Below are positions 1 through 6,973 of a stretch of DNA of 15,650 bases, piece by piece. The notes below the pieces were generated by a model. That model ran no database searches and was not told the DNA's origin. It saw only the letters and a list, made by a program, of their open reading frames with translations. Position numbers and translations under genes: made by a program. The stretch spans positions 1-15,650 of the forward strand of contig JAKSCZ010000638.1 of the NCBI GenBank assembly GCA_022360335.1, given 5' to 3'. This stretch comes from Pseudomonadota bacterium (lineage in GTDB: Bacteria; Pseudomonadota; Gammaproteobacteria; Steroidobacterales; Woeseiaceae). Positions within the stretch are counted from its first letter, which is position 1, and every line of letters begins with the position of its first letter.

Positions 1-216
1 CGCGGCAAACAGCTGCTCGACGTAGCCGCCGGGGTCCATGAGCCCTGCGACGTCGAGGATGATCTGCTGTCGGAACAGTTCCTCGTTTCTCTGCTGCACG
101 GGTTTCAGGACGATGGCGGCACTCGACACGACGATCGAGCAAACGAGGCTCAGTCCGATGGCGACGACCAGGGTATTGGAAATGCTGTCGCGGTCGAATT
201 CACGCTTGTCGGGCAT
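1..216 (-). CDS. nqrC: NqrC, Na+-translocating NADH:quinone reductase subunit C (N-terminal 72 codons; 3' end outside window)
   Basis: NqrC is the membrane-anchored subunit of the Na+-NQR complex that carries a covalently bound FMN on its periplasmic domain. Only the first 72 residues lie here. They begin MPDKREFDRDSISNTL, followed by a single hydrophobic segment (about residues 13-37, SNTLVVAIGLSLVCSIVVSS onward) and then the KPVQQRNEEL stretch, the typical NqrC arrangement of a short cytoplasmic tail, one transmembrane helix and the start of the periplasmic domain. The FMN-attachment threonine motif lies beyond the window. The ATG at 216 is supported by a GGAGG sequence about 10 bases upstream on the minus strand, inside the end of nqrB. 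The gene overlaps nqrB by 17 bases, so the two are probably translationally coupled. Identification is by start sequence plus position after nqrA and nqrB. Confidence 0.9.
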   Translation of the reverse strand, partial: MPDKREFDRDSISNTLVVAIGLSLVCSIVVSSAAIVLKPVQQRNEELFRQQIILDVAGLMDPGGYVEQLFAA

Positions 217-1417
217 GGCGTCTCAGCCTCCGCTTGACGTTGGCCCGCACGACGTAGTGGTCGATGACCGGTGCGAACACGTTGGCGAACAGGATCGCGA
301 GCATGATGCCCTCCGGGAAGGCCGGGTTGATGACCCGGATCAGCCAGGTCATGAAGCCGATGAGCAGGCCGAACACCCACTTGCCCGCGTTGGTCTGTGA
401 CGCGCTGACCGGATCCGTCGCCATGAAGATCGCACCGAACGCGAAGCCGCCGAGCACGACGTGCCAGTGCCACGGCATCGACAGCATCGGGTTGCCGCTC
501 GCCGGATCGCCGAAGATCAGCGTCGGTACGATCAGTCCGGCGAACACGGCCACGATGATGCGCCACGACGCGATGCGCGTGAACACGAGGATCGCGGCGC
601 CGATCAGGCAGGCCGCTGCCGAAGTTTCACCGAGCGAACCCTGCATCTGGCCGAGGAATGCCTGCGTCCAGGTCAGGCCCGTGGCGAAGATACCCTGCAT
701 GCCTTCGATCGCGCTGACGCCGAGCGCCGTGGCGCCCGTGAAGCCGTCGACCGGAGTCCAGACCGCATCGCCGGAAATCTGCGCCGGATACGCGAAATAC
801 AGGAACGCGCGCGCGACGAGCGCCGGGTTCAGGAAGTTCTTGCCGGTACCGCCGAAGACTTCCTTGCCGATGATGACGCCGAACGTTATGCCGACGGCGA
901 CCTGCCACAGCGGGATCGTGGCCGGGACGATCAGCGCGAACAGGAAGCCCGTGACGAAGAAACCTTCGTTGACTTCGTGGTTGCGCACGGCGGCGAACAG
1001 GACCTCCCAAGCGAGGCCCACGACCATCGTGACGATGTAGATCGGCAGGAAGTAGAGCAGGCCGTGCACGAAGCAGTCGTAGACGCTGGCCGGGTCGTAA
1101 CCGGCGCCGAGCAGCGGCAGCAACGCGCCGCGCCAGCCGTCGATGCCGGCGAGACCGAGGCTCTGCAGCGCCAGGTTGGCCTGGTAGCCCGTGTTCCACA
1201 TGCCCGCGAGTGCCGCCGGAGTGGCGGCGATCACGACGATGATCATGACGCGTTTGAGGTCGAGCGCGTCGCGGATATGGGGCGACCCGCGTGCGAGGTC
1301 GGGCGGCGAATAGAAGAAGGTGTCGACGGCCTCGAACAGGGCATGGAAATTCTCGAAGCGGCCGCCCTTCGTGAACAGGGGCTCGAGTTTGTCGAGGAAC
1401 GAGCGCAGCGGTCTCAT
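200..1417 (-). CDS. nqrB: NqrB, Na+-translocating NADH:quinone reductase subunit B
   Basis: NqrB is the largest integral-membrane subunit of Na+-NQR. In characterised homologues it binds one FMN covalently through a threonine, holds riboflavin and contributes to the Na+ path. The 405-residue protein is full length (family about 400-415). It has a soluble N-terminal stretch (MRPLRSFLDKLEPLF), then many hydrophobic helices. The motif GFTGATALG at residues 225-233 matches the conserved S/T-GAT motif, so Thr230 is the expected FMN-linked residue (Thr236 in Vibrio cholerae, from memory). GTGKNFLNPALVARAF (190-205) and the C-terminal segment with ATDPVSASQTNAGKW are also typical. The ATG at 1417 shares one base with the nqrA stop (TGATG) and has a GAGGTGA ribosome site 8 bases upstream, so it is coupled to nqrA. 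No residue expected of a working subunit appears missing. Confidence 0.96.
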   Translation of the reverse strand: MRPLRSFLDKLEPLFTKGGRFENFHALFEAVDTFFYSPPDLARGSPHIRDALDLKRVMIIVVIAATPAALAGMWNTGYQANLALQSLGLAGIDGWRGALLPLLGAGYDPASVYDCFVHGLLYFLPIYIVTMVVGLAWEVLFAAVRNHEVNEGFFVTGFLFALIVPATIPLWQVAVGITFGVIIGKEVFGGTGKNFLNPALVARAFLYFAYPAQISGDAVWTPVDGFTGATALGVSAIEGMQGIFATGLTWTQAFLGQMQGSLGETSAAACLIGAAILVFTRIASWRIIVAVFAGLIVPTLIFGDPASGNPMLSMPWHWHVVLGGFAFGAIFMATDPVSASQTNAGKWVFGLLIGFMTWLIRVINPAFPEGIMLAILFANVFAPVIDHYVVRANVKRRLRRHARQA

Positions 1418-2760
1418 CAGCCGTTCACCTCGATTTCATGAAGCGTCTTCCTGAGATGCGGGCCGTACTCGTACTTGCCGTTGCAGACGAACGAGCACAG
1501 CGCGAGGTCCTCTTCGTCGAGTTCGAGGCAGCCGAGATCGCGCGCACCGTCCGTGTCGCGGACGAGCAAGGCCTTGAGCAACGGGGTCGGCAGGACATCG
1601 AGCGGCATGACCTGCTCGAAGCTGCCGATGGAGACCATGGCGCGGGCGCTGCCGTTCTGGGAACTCGTGAACCGGTATCCCTTGCCGAGAACACGCCCGA
1701 CGAATGCGCGCGTCGACGAGTACCTGCCGGAACCGGGCCGGATGAACGAGAGAAACTCGCGCGGGTTGCCCTCCCGGATCACCGCCAGCTGCTGGCTGTA
1801 GCGGCCGAGGAACGCCGCCCACCCCGCGGCGCGGTGGCCGCTCAGGACCGAACCCGAGACGACGCGCACGTCGCCGCGCTCGACTTCGCCGGCGATGAGG
1901 TCGCTCGTGCTGGCGCCGAGCCGGGTCCGGATCAGGCGCGGATTGCGGACTTTCGGGCCGGCGAGGGCGACGACGCGCTCGACGGGCAGACGGCCGGTCG
2001 CGAACAGCTTGCCGACGGCCATGACGTCCTGGTATCCGATGTGCCAGACGATCCTGCTCTCGCTGACGGGCTCCAGGAAGTGGATGTGCGTGCCGACGAG
2101 GCCGGCCGGATGCGGCCCTTCGAACGTCACGTGCCGGAACGGGTCGTCGGTCCGGCACTCGATGTCCGCGTTGCTTGCCGTGCAGACGTACACGGGTCCG
2201 CGCACGAGCTTCGAAACCAGCGTCAGGCCCCGACGGAAAGCATCCGGGTCCGTCGCAATGACCGTCGCAGGGTCCGCTGCGAGCGGGTTGGTGTCGATCG
2301 CCGTGACGAAGATCGCGCGCGGCGAGGCGGCGGGTGCCGGGATCTTGCTGAACGGCCTCGTGCGAAAAGCGGTCCAGAGACCCGCGGCGAGCAGGTTCTC
2401 GCGGACCTCGTCGCCGTCGAGGCCGTCTATCCGGTCCGCGTCGTAACGGGCGAATTCCAGGGCCTCGTCGCCGTCGAGATCGATGACGACCGATTGCAGG
2501 ATGCGGCGCTCGCCGCGGTTGACGGCCGAGACGATACCGGCGCCCGGTGAGGTGAAGTCGACGCCCGGGTTGGCTTTGTCCGTGTACAGCGGCTGACCGG
2601 TTTTGACGCGATCGCCGACGCGGACCAGCATCCGGGGCTTGAGGTCGTTCGTGTCCGGGCCGAGAAGAGCGACCGACGCGACGTCGCCGCCGTCGGATAT
2701 CCGCTGTGCGGGCTTGCCGGCCAGCGGAATATCCAGGCCTTTCCTGATCTTGATGTGCAT
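1417..2760 (-). CDS. nqrA: NqrA, Na+-translocating NADH:quinone reductase subunit A
   Basis: NqrA is the peripheral cytoplasmic subunit of Na+-NQR, which has no bound flavin and is implicated in quinone interaction. I chose the ATG at 2760, giving 447 residues starting MHIKIRKGLDIPLAGKPAQ. This matches the family start (M-IKIKKGLDLPIAG) and the usual length of about 446. A GAGG lies just upstream. A TTG at 2775 is also in frame and would add five residues (MATRQ), but it sits against the stop of the upstream gene and is less likely. The protein is soluble in appearance. The start lies 15 bases after the stop of the prenyltransferase gene and its own stop overlaps nqrB by one base, so transcription probably runs prenyltransferase-nqrA-nqrB-nqrC. 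In many bacteria nqrA is the first gene of the operon; here it is second. Confidence 0.95.
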   Translation of the reverse strand: MHIKIRKGLDIPLAGKPAQRISDGGDVASVALLGPDTNDLKPRMLVRVGDRVKTGQPLYTDKANPGVDFTSPGAGIVSAVNRGERRILQSVVIDLDGDEALEFARYDADRIDGLDGDEVRENLLAAGLWTAFRTRPFSKIPAPAASPRAIFVTAIDTNPLAADPATVIATDPDAFRRGLTLVSKLVRGPVYVCTASNADIECRTDDPFRHVTFEGPHPAGLVGTHIHFLEPVSESRIVWHIGYQDVMAVGKLFATGRLPVERVVALAGPKVRNPRLIRTRLGASTSDLIAGEVERGDVRVVSGSVLSGHRAAGWAAFLGRYSQQLAVIREGNPREFLSFIRPGSGRYSSTRAFVGRVLGKGYRFTSSQNGSARAMVSIGSFEQVMPLDVLPTPLLKALLVRDTDGARDLGCLELDEEDLALCSFVCNGKYEYGPHLRKTLHEIEVNG

Positions 2761-2775
2761 TTGCCTCGTTGCCAA

Positions 2776-3756
2776 TCAGAACCACAGGGCGAACAGGGCA
2801 CAAGCGGTCAGCCAGATGCAGCCGATCGTGTGGATGCCGAGTGTGCCCTCGATCGATTTCGTCATCGTCTCGCGATCGGCCGTGCCGCCGCGAATGCCGG
2901 CCGCCGCCTTCCAGGCCAGAACGAGCAGCGCGAACGGTACGAGCGGCGCGAGCGGAGGCAGGTCGCCGCCGATGGCGAGAATCGTCACGAAGAAGGCCGC
3001 CGCGATCTGGATGCCGAGGTAGAGCGCCGCAGTCGCCGCGTTGCCGAGGCGCACGGGCAAGGTGTTCTTGCCGCTGGCGCCGTCGGCCTCGATGTCGGGC
3101 ACCTCGTTGATCAACAGGATGGCCGCGACCCAGGCACTGACGGGCAGCGAAAACACGATCAGCGACGTATCGATGGCCGCGCCCTGGAGCCAGGCGGCAC
3201 CCGAGACGGGCAGTACGCCGAACGCGACGGCTACCGCGGTCTCGCCGAGGCCGAGCGACGCCAGCCTGAACGGCCCGAGCGAATAGAGTACGGCGAGGGC
3301 GATGCCGATCAGGCCGAACGCCAGCACGATCGGTCCCCTGGCGAGGTACAGGAGCATGCCCGCGACTGCGGCGACGAGCAGCAGGACGACGCCGAGCCGC
3401 AGCATGCGCGACTGCGACAGGATGCCCATCTGGATGAAGCGCGAGCCGCCCGTGTACGGGTAGATGCGGTTTTCGTTGCGTCCGTCGGTCCCGATCGTCT
3501 CGTCGCCGACGTCGTTGAGCGCGTTTGCCGCGGCGTGTACGCAAACCGTCGCGAGCAGCGCCAGTACGCAGACGTACGGGTCGAAGGACTCCGAAACGAA
3601 CGCGCCCCAGGCGGTGCCCGTGACTACGGGTAATACGGATGCCGGATAAAACTTGGGTCGCGTAGCGTGGAACGCGCGTTTCAACGAGCGCCCGAAGGAG
3701 TCGCCGGCGAACTCTTCCGGCGCCGGGTTGAGCGGTCGAACTGATTGTGAAGACAT
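2776..3756 (-). CDS. UbiA-family membrane prenyltransferase (MenA-like), first gene of the nqr operon
   Basis: UbiA-family enzymes transfer a prenyl chain from an isoprenyl diphosphate to an aromatic or other acceptor in the membrane, for example in ubiquinone and menaquinone synthesis. The 326-residue protein has about eight or nine hydrophobic segments and both Asp-rich motifs. The first is NDVGDETIGTD at residues 81-91 (Asp82, Asp85, Asp91) followed by YPYTGGSRFIQMG (100-111). The second is NEVPDIEADGASGKNTLPV at 217-235 (Asp221, Asp225). These bind Mg2+-diphosphate in the family. The spacing and the GGSRFIQ segment look more MenA-like than UbiA-like, but the acceptor cannot be read from sequence. 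The ATG at 3756 has an AGGA 6 bases upstream; longer in-frame starts would run past a 15-bp tandem repeat into the next gene's control region and lack family similarity. It lies 15 bases before nqrA, implying cotranscription. It might supply the quinone that NQR reduces, which is inference. Confidence 0.88.
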   Translation of the reverse strand: MSSQSVRPLNPAPEEFAGDSFGRSLKRAFHATRPKFYPASVLPVVTGTAWGAFVSESFDPYVCVLALLATVCVHAAANALNDVGDETIGTDGRNENRIYPYTGGSRFIQMGILSQSRMLRLGVVLLLVAAVAGMLLYLARGPIVLAFGLIGIALAVLYSLGPFRLASLGLGETAVAVAFGVLPVSGAAWLQGAAIDTSLIVFSLPVSAWVAAILLINEVPDIEADGASGKNTLPVRLGNAATAALYLGIQIAAAFFVTILAIGGDLPPLAPLVPFALLVLAWKAAAGIRGGTADRETMTKSIEGTLGIHTIGCIWLTACALFALWF

Positions 3757-3766
3757 GCCTGATCCT

Positions 3767-3796
3767 GTGCGATAGCTGACCGTGCGATAGCTGACC
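3767..3796. repeat. 15-bp perfect tandem duplication in the prenyltransferase leader
   Basis: The unit gtgcgatagctgacc occurs twice head to tail without mismatch (3767-3781 and 3782-3796). It lies 11-40 bases upstream of the prenyltransferase start, between that start and a possible -10 box at 3832-3837. It is either a recent slippage duplication or a doubled protein-binding site. No function can be read from it. Confidence 0.9.
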
Positions 3797-3828
3797 GGAT
3801 GAGCGCGGCCGGGCGTTCTCGTTGTGGA

Positions 3829-3847
3829 CCTTTTATACCCGAAAAGG
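3829..3847. promoter_or_regulatory. Inverted repeat CCTTTT-N7-AAAAGG over a possible minus-strand -10 box
   Basis: The sequence ccttttatacccgaaaagg has perfect 6-base arms around a 7-base centre. Its left half includes TATAAA on the minus strand (3837 down to 3832), which would serve as a -10 box for the prenyltransferase-nqr operon and give a leader of about 70 bases. I found no good -35 at the expected distance. An operator overlapping a promoter is one reading; chance is another. Confidence 0.35.
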
Positions 3848-3911
3848 ACGCTGCATACATACGCGTTTACCGAGCAGCCACGGGCAATGGGCGCGGTGCA
3901 TCGAGACGCTG

Positions 3912-3917
3912 TAGAAT
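3912..3917 (+). promoter_or_regulatory. Possible -10 box for the M3 peptidase gene
   Basis: TAGAAT matches the sigma-70 -10 consensus at five of six positions and lies 71 bases before the peptidase ATG, in a divergent intergenic region where a promoter must exist. No convincing -35 is visible at 16-18 bases upstream. If used, transcription would start near 3924, immediately before the hairpin at 3928-3954. Confidence 0.35.
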
Positions 3918-3927
3918 GCATGGTTTT

Positions 3928-3954
3928 GCCGGACGGACGGCCCGTCGGTCCGGC
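3928..3954 (+). promoter_or_regulatory. GC-rich hairpin in the 5' leader of the M3 peptidase gene
   Basis: A 27-nt near-perfect palindrome pairs 3928-3940 with 3942-3954 at 12 of 13 positions (one G-G mismatch at 3935/3947), with arms beginning GCCGGAC and ending GTCCGGC. No run of T follows on either strand, so it is not a classical intrinsic terminator. It sits 34 bases upstream of the peptidase ATG and just downstream of the possible -10 box. It could stabilise the 5' end of the mRNA or bind a dimeric regulator. Confidence 0.5.
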
Positions 3955-3988
3955 GACGAAAGTCACCTGAAGTTTTGGGGAAATCAAT

Positions 3989-6160
3989 ATGAAGATCAGA
4001 AGTTTATTCGGCCTCGGTCTGCTTGCCGTCGCGCTCGGTGCATGCGGCGGCGGGAGCGAGGAGGCAGCCGGCGACGCAGCCGGGGCGGCCACCGACGGGA
4101 TTTCGGTCACGGCGGCCGAACTCGCAGGCAATCCGTTCCTCGAGGACTGGGACACGCCGTTCGGGGTGCCGCCGTTCGGCGCGATCGAGAACGGTCATTA
4201 CATGCCCGCTTTCAAGAAAGGCATCCTCGAGCTGCGCGACGAGGTCGCGGCGATCGCGGCCAACGCCGAGGCGCCGACGTTCGGGAATACGGTCGTTGCG
4301 CTCGAAGCCGCCGGTCCGCTGCTGACGAAAGTCAGCTACACGTTCGGCAACATCACGAACACCGAACTCGACGACGAGCTGGCCGGTCTCGAAGCCAAGG
4401 TCAACCCGATGCTGACGCGCGAGAGCGACGCGATCACGATGAACCCGGATCTGTGGGCGCGCATCGAGGCGGTTTACGATGCACGCGAGTCCCTGGACCT
4501 GGACGAGCAGGACGCCCGGCTGCTCGAGCTGACCCATCGCCGCTTCGTACGCGCCGGCGCGGCGCTGGCGCCCGAGGTCAAGGACCGGGTTGCCGCGTTG
4601 AATGCGGAGCTGTCCGCGCTGACGACGAAGTTCGCGCAGAATCTGCTTGCGGCGACGAAGGGCTTCACGCTCGAACTCACGACCGAGGACGAAGTCGCCG
4701 GTCTCAGCGACGACTTCAAGGCGGCGATCTGGAACGAGGACAAGCAGGCCTGGGTGGTCGGGTTGAATCGCTCGTCCTTCGAGTCGTTCATGGTCCAGTC
4801 GGAGAATCGCGAGCTGCGGGAGAAGCTGTTCGACGGCTATCGCCTGCGCGCAACCGACGGCGACGTCGACAACGGTCCGCTGATCGTCGAGATCGCTCAA
4901 CTGCGCGCGCAGCGCGCGGAGCTGCTCGGCTACGATTCGCACGCGCACTACATCCTCGAGACGCGCATGGCGAAGACGCCGAAAGGCGCCGAGGACTTCC
5001 TGCTGCGCGTCTGGCGGCCCGGTCTCGAGCAGGCCAGGAAAGAGCGCGCCGACATACAGGCGATGACGCCGGAAGGCGAGACCTTCGCCGCCCACGACTG
5101 GTGGCACTACGCCGAGAAGCTGCGGCTGCAGCGCTATGACCTCGACGAGAATGCGACCAAGCCTTACCTGAAGCTCGAGAACGTGCGCGCCGGCGCGTTC
5201 GAGATGGCGAATCGCCTGTTCGGCGTGACCTTCGAGCCCGTCGACGTGGAAGGCTGGAATCCGGTCGTCGAGTCGTTCGAGATCCGCAACGCGGACGGCG
5301 AGCACCTGGGCCTGTTCATGAACGACATGTACGCACGCGACTCGAAGCGCGGCGGCGCCTGGATGAGTTCGTACCGCATGGCATCGGATATCGGCGGGAA
5401 GGCGGTGCGCCCGCTGATCACGAACAACCTGAACCTGCCGATGCCGCCCGAGGGCGAGCCGACGCTGATGCGCTTCTCGGACGTCGAGACGCTGTTCCAC
5501 GAGTTCGGGCATGGCCTGCACGGCCTGATGACTCAGATTCGCTACCCGACATTCGCGGGCACCTCGGGCAGTCCGCGCGACTACACCGAGTTCCCGGCGC
5601 AGATCCTCGAGCACTGGACGAGCCAGCCCGAGATGCTCGAGATCTATGCGCGCCACTACGAGACGGGAGAGGTCATGCCGACCGCACTGGTCGAGCGCAT
5701 CCTCCTCGCCGGCAACCACAACCAGGGTTTCAACACGACGGAGTACATCGCCGCGTCGCTGCTCGATCTCAGGTGGCATACGCTGAGTTCGGCGGAGGCC
5801 GCGCAGATCACGGACGCGCGCGCGTTCGAGAAGCAGGTGCTCGAAGAGTACGGCCTGATCCCGGAAATCGAGCCGCGTTACCGTTCGCAATACTTCTCCC
5901 ACGTCTTCGCGAGCACGACGGGCTACTCAGCCGGATACTACGCGTATCTGTGGTCGGAGATCCTGGATGCCGACGGTTTCGACGCCTTCCGGCAGGCCGA
6001 GAACATCTGGGATCCCGAGATCGCGGCGCGCCTCAGGCAGTGGGTGTACGAGGCCGGCGGCCTGCGCGAGGCGGACGAGTTGTACCGCAATTTCCGCGGC
6101 CAGGACCCGAGCATCGAGCCGCTGCTCGAGGGCCGCGGGTTCGCGACCGACGAAGGCTAA
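3989..6160 (+). CDS. M3 family peptidyl-dipeptidase (Dcp-type oligopeptidase), predicted lipoprotein
   Basis: This zinc metallopeptidase of family M3 would remove dipeptides from the C-terminus of short peptides. The 723-residue protein starts MKIRSLFGLGLLAVALGAC, a lipoprotein signal with lipobox LGAC and acylated Cys19. Gly at +2 gives no inner-membrane retention signal, so an outer-membrane periplasmic anchor is expected. The mature part opens with NPFLEDWDTPFGVPPF, the usual Dcp opening. The active site is HEFGH at 504-508 (His504, Glu505, His508), with the third zinc ligand Glu534 in DYTEFPAQ. The GYSAGYYAYLWSEILDADGF block (645-664) carries the conserved tyrosines of the substrate pocket. 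The ATG has GGGG 8 bases upstream. It is transcribed away from the nqr operon and converges on the next gene with a 21-bp gap. Classical E. coli Dcp is shorter (about 680 residues) and lacks a lipobox. I see no defect. Confidence 0.93.
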   Translation: MKIRSLFGLGLLAVALGACGGGSEEAAGDAAGAATDGISVTAAELAGNPFLEDWDTPFGVPPFGAIENGHYMPAFKKGILELRDEVAAIAANAEAPTFGNTVVALEAAGPLLTKVSYTFGNITNTELDDELAGLEAKVNPMLTRESDAITMNPDLWARIEAVYDARESLDLDEQDARLLELTHRRFVRAGAALAPEVKDRVAALNAELSALTTKFAQNLLAATKGFTLELTTEDEVAGLSDDFKAAIWNEDKQAWVVGLNRSSFESFMVQSENRELREKLFDGYRLRATDGDVDNGPLIVEIAQLRAQRAELLGYDSHAHYILETRMAKTPKGAEDFLLRVWRPGLEQARKERADIQAMTPEGETFAAHDWWHYAEKLRLQRYDLDENATKPYLKLENVRAGAFEMANRLFGVTFEPVDVEGWNPVVESFEIRNADGEHLGLFMNDMYARDSKRGGAWMSSYRMASDIGGKAVRPLITNNLNLPMPPEGEPTLMRFSDVETLFHEFGHGLHGLMTQIRYPTFAGTSGSPRDYTEFPAQILEHWTSQPEMLEIYARHYETGEVMPTALVERILLAGNHNQGFNTTEYIAASLLDLRWHTLSSAEAAQITDARAFEKQVLEEYGLIPEIEPRYRSQYFSHVFASTTGYSAGYYAYLWSEILDADGFDAFRQAENIWDPEIAARLRQWVYEAGGLREADELYRNFRGQDPSIEPLLEGRGFATDEG

Positions 6161-6181
6161 TCGTCATTAATTCGGTGCCAG

Positions 6182-6973
6182 TCACCCTATTAAACGGGTG
6201 ACGCCCCACCAGAGGCCGGTCAGGCCGATGGCCAGAGACGCCGGAAGGGCGACGGCATAGCGATATTGCTGCCGCCCTTCCTTGTCGGCGAGCCGGCGGC
6301 GCAACAGCGCGCCGAGAATCGCGGCGACGAGAATGACCGAGAGCTGCCCGATCTCGACGCCGAGATTGAAGCCGATCAACGCGCTCCAGAACTGGCCCGG
6401 CGGCAGTCCCAGCTCACCGAAGAAACCTGCGAATCCGAGGCCGTGGATCAGACCGAAGCCGAAGACGACCGGCGGCCGCCATCGGGTCATCTCCCGGAAC
6501 GCGAGGTTCTCGATCGCGACGAATGCGATCGTGAAAGCGATCAGCGGCTCGACGACGTCGGCCGAGGGCGAGATGACCCCGCTCGCGGCAAGCGCGAGCG
6601 TGACGGTGTGCGCAACCGTAAACGCCGAGATTTGCCAGATCAACGCCTTGAACCGGGTCGATGCAAGGAAGATGGCGAGCACGAAGAGGATGTGATCCGA
6701 GCCGTCGGGCAGGATATGACGCACGCCGATCGTGACGTACAGACCGAACGTCGACCAGACGCCGCGCTCCAGGCCGGACTCGTCGACTAAGGGCTTGAGG
6801 TCACCCGTCCTGCTGTCGAGTTCCTCGAGTGCCCGGCACAGAGCAGGATCGAGTCCGTCCGCGCCCATGCAGAATTCGTCTTCCGGGTGCGCGGAGACGC
6901 TGCCGCCGGCGAGCAGCAGGATCGGCAGGAGAACGGTCCCCGCCAGCAGGCCGCGATCGAAAACGGGTTTCAC
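6182..6973 (-). CDS. HupE/UreJ-like membrane protein with exported N-terminus
   Basis: The 263-residue protein looks like a HupE/UreJ_2-type membrane protein. Members of the wider HupE/UreJ group are linked to nickel uptake for hydrogenase or urease, but this branch is poorly characterised and no hydrogenase or urease gene is nearby. A signal peptide (about residues 1-28, ending SVSA) is followed by a predicted mature start HPEDEFCMG with Cys35 and Cys46, an exported segment of about 45 residues, then six or seven hydrophobic helices. Conserved-looking polar membrane residues are RHILPDGSDHILF (His86, Asp93, His94), FTVAHT (His122) and GLIHGLGFAG. The ATG at 6973 overlaps the stop of the upstream quinone oxidoreductase gene by 4 bases (ATGA), so translation is probably coupled. 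The substrate is unknown; a metal ion is the family-based guess. Confidence 0.75.
   Translation of the reverse strand: MKPVFDRGLLAGTVLLPILLLAGGSVSAHPEDEFCMGADGLDPALCRALEELDSRTGDLKPLVDESGLERGVWSTFGLYVTIGVRHILPDGSDHILFVLAIFLASTRFKALIWQISAFTVAHTVTLALAASGVISPSADVVEPLIAFTIAFVAIENLAFREMTRWRPPVVFGFGLIHGLGFAGFFGELGLPPGQFWSALIGFNLGVEIGQLSVILVAAILGALLRRRLADKEGRQQYRYAVALPASLAIGLTGLWWGVTRLIG

Noticed and set aside
461..1441. 326-codon open frame on the plus strand opposite nqrB
   Set aside because: Charged low-complexity translation mirrors the hydrophobic nqrB helices; no motif or ribosome site.
1436..3544. 702-codon open frame on the minus strand across nqrA and the prenyltransferase
   Set aside because: Extremely Arg-rich out-of-frame reading that spans two genes with clear family motifs in another frame.
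3928..3954. Terminator for the divergent transcripts
   Set aside because: No T-run on either side, and both flanking genes are transcribed away from it.
3757..4155. N-terminal extension of the prenyltransferase to a 459-residue product
   Set aside because: The added 133 residues would overlap the M3 peptidase start and translate the tandem repeat; they do not look like a UbiA N-terminus, and the ATG at 3756 has a good ribosome site.
4004..5902. 632-codon open frame on the minus strand opposite the M3 peptidase gene
   Set aside because: Arg/Asp/Glu/Leu-rich composition with no recognisable domain. It is the usual antisense shadow of a GC-rich gene, while the plus strand carries HEFGH and all M3 blocks.
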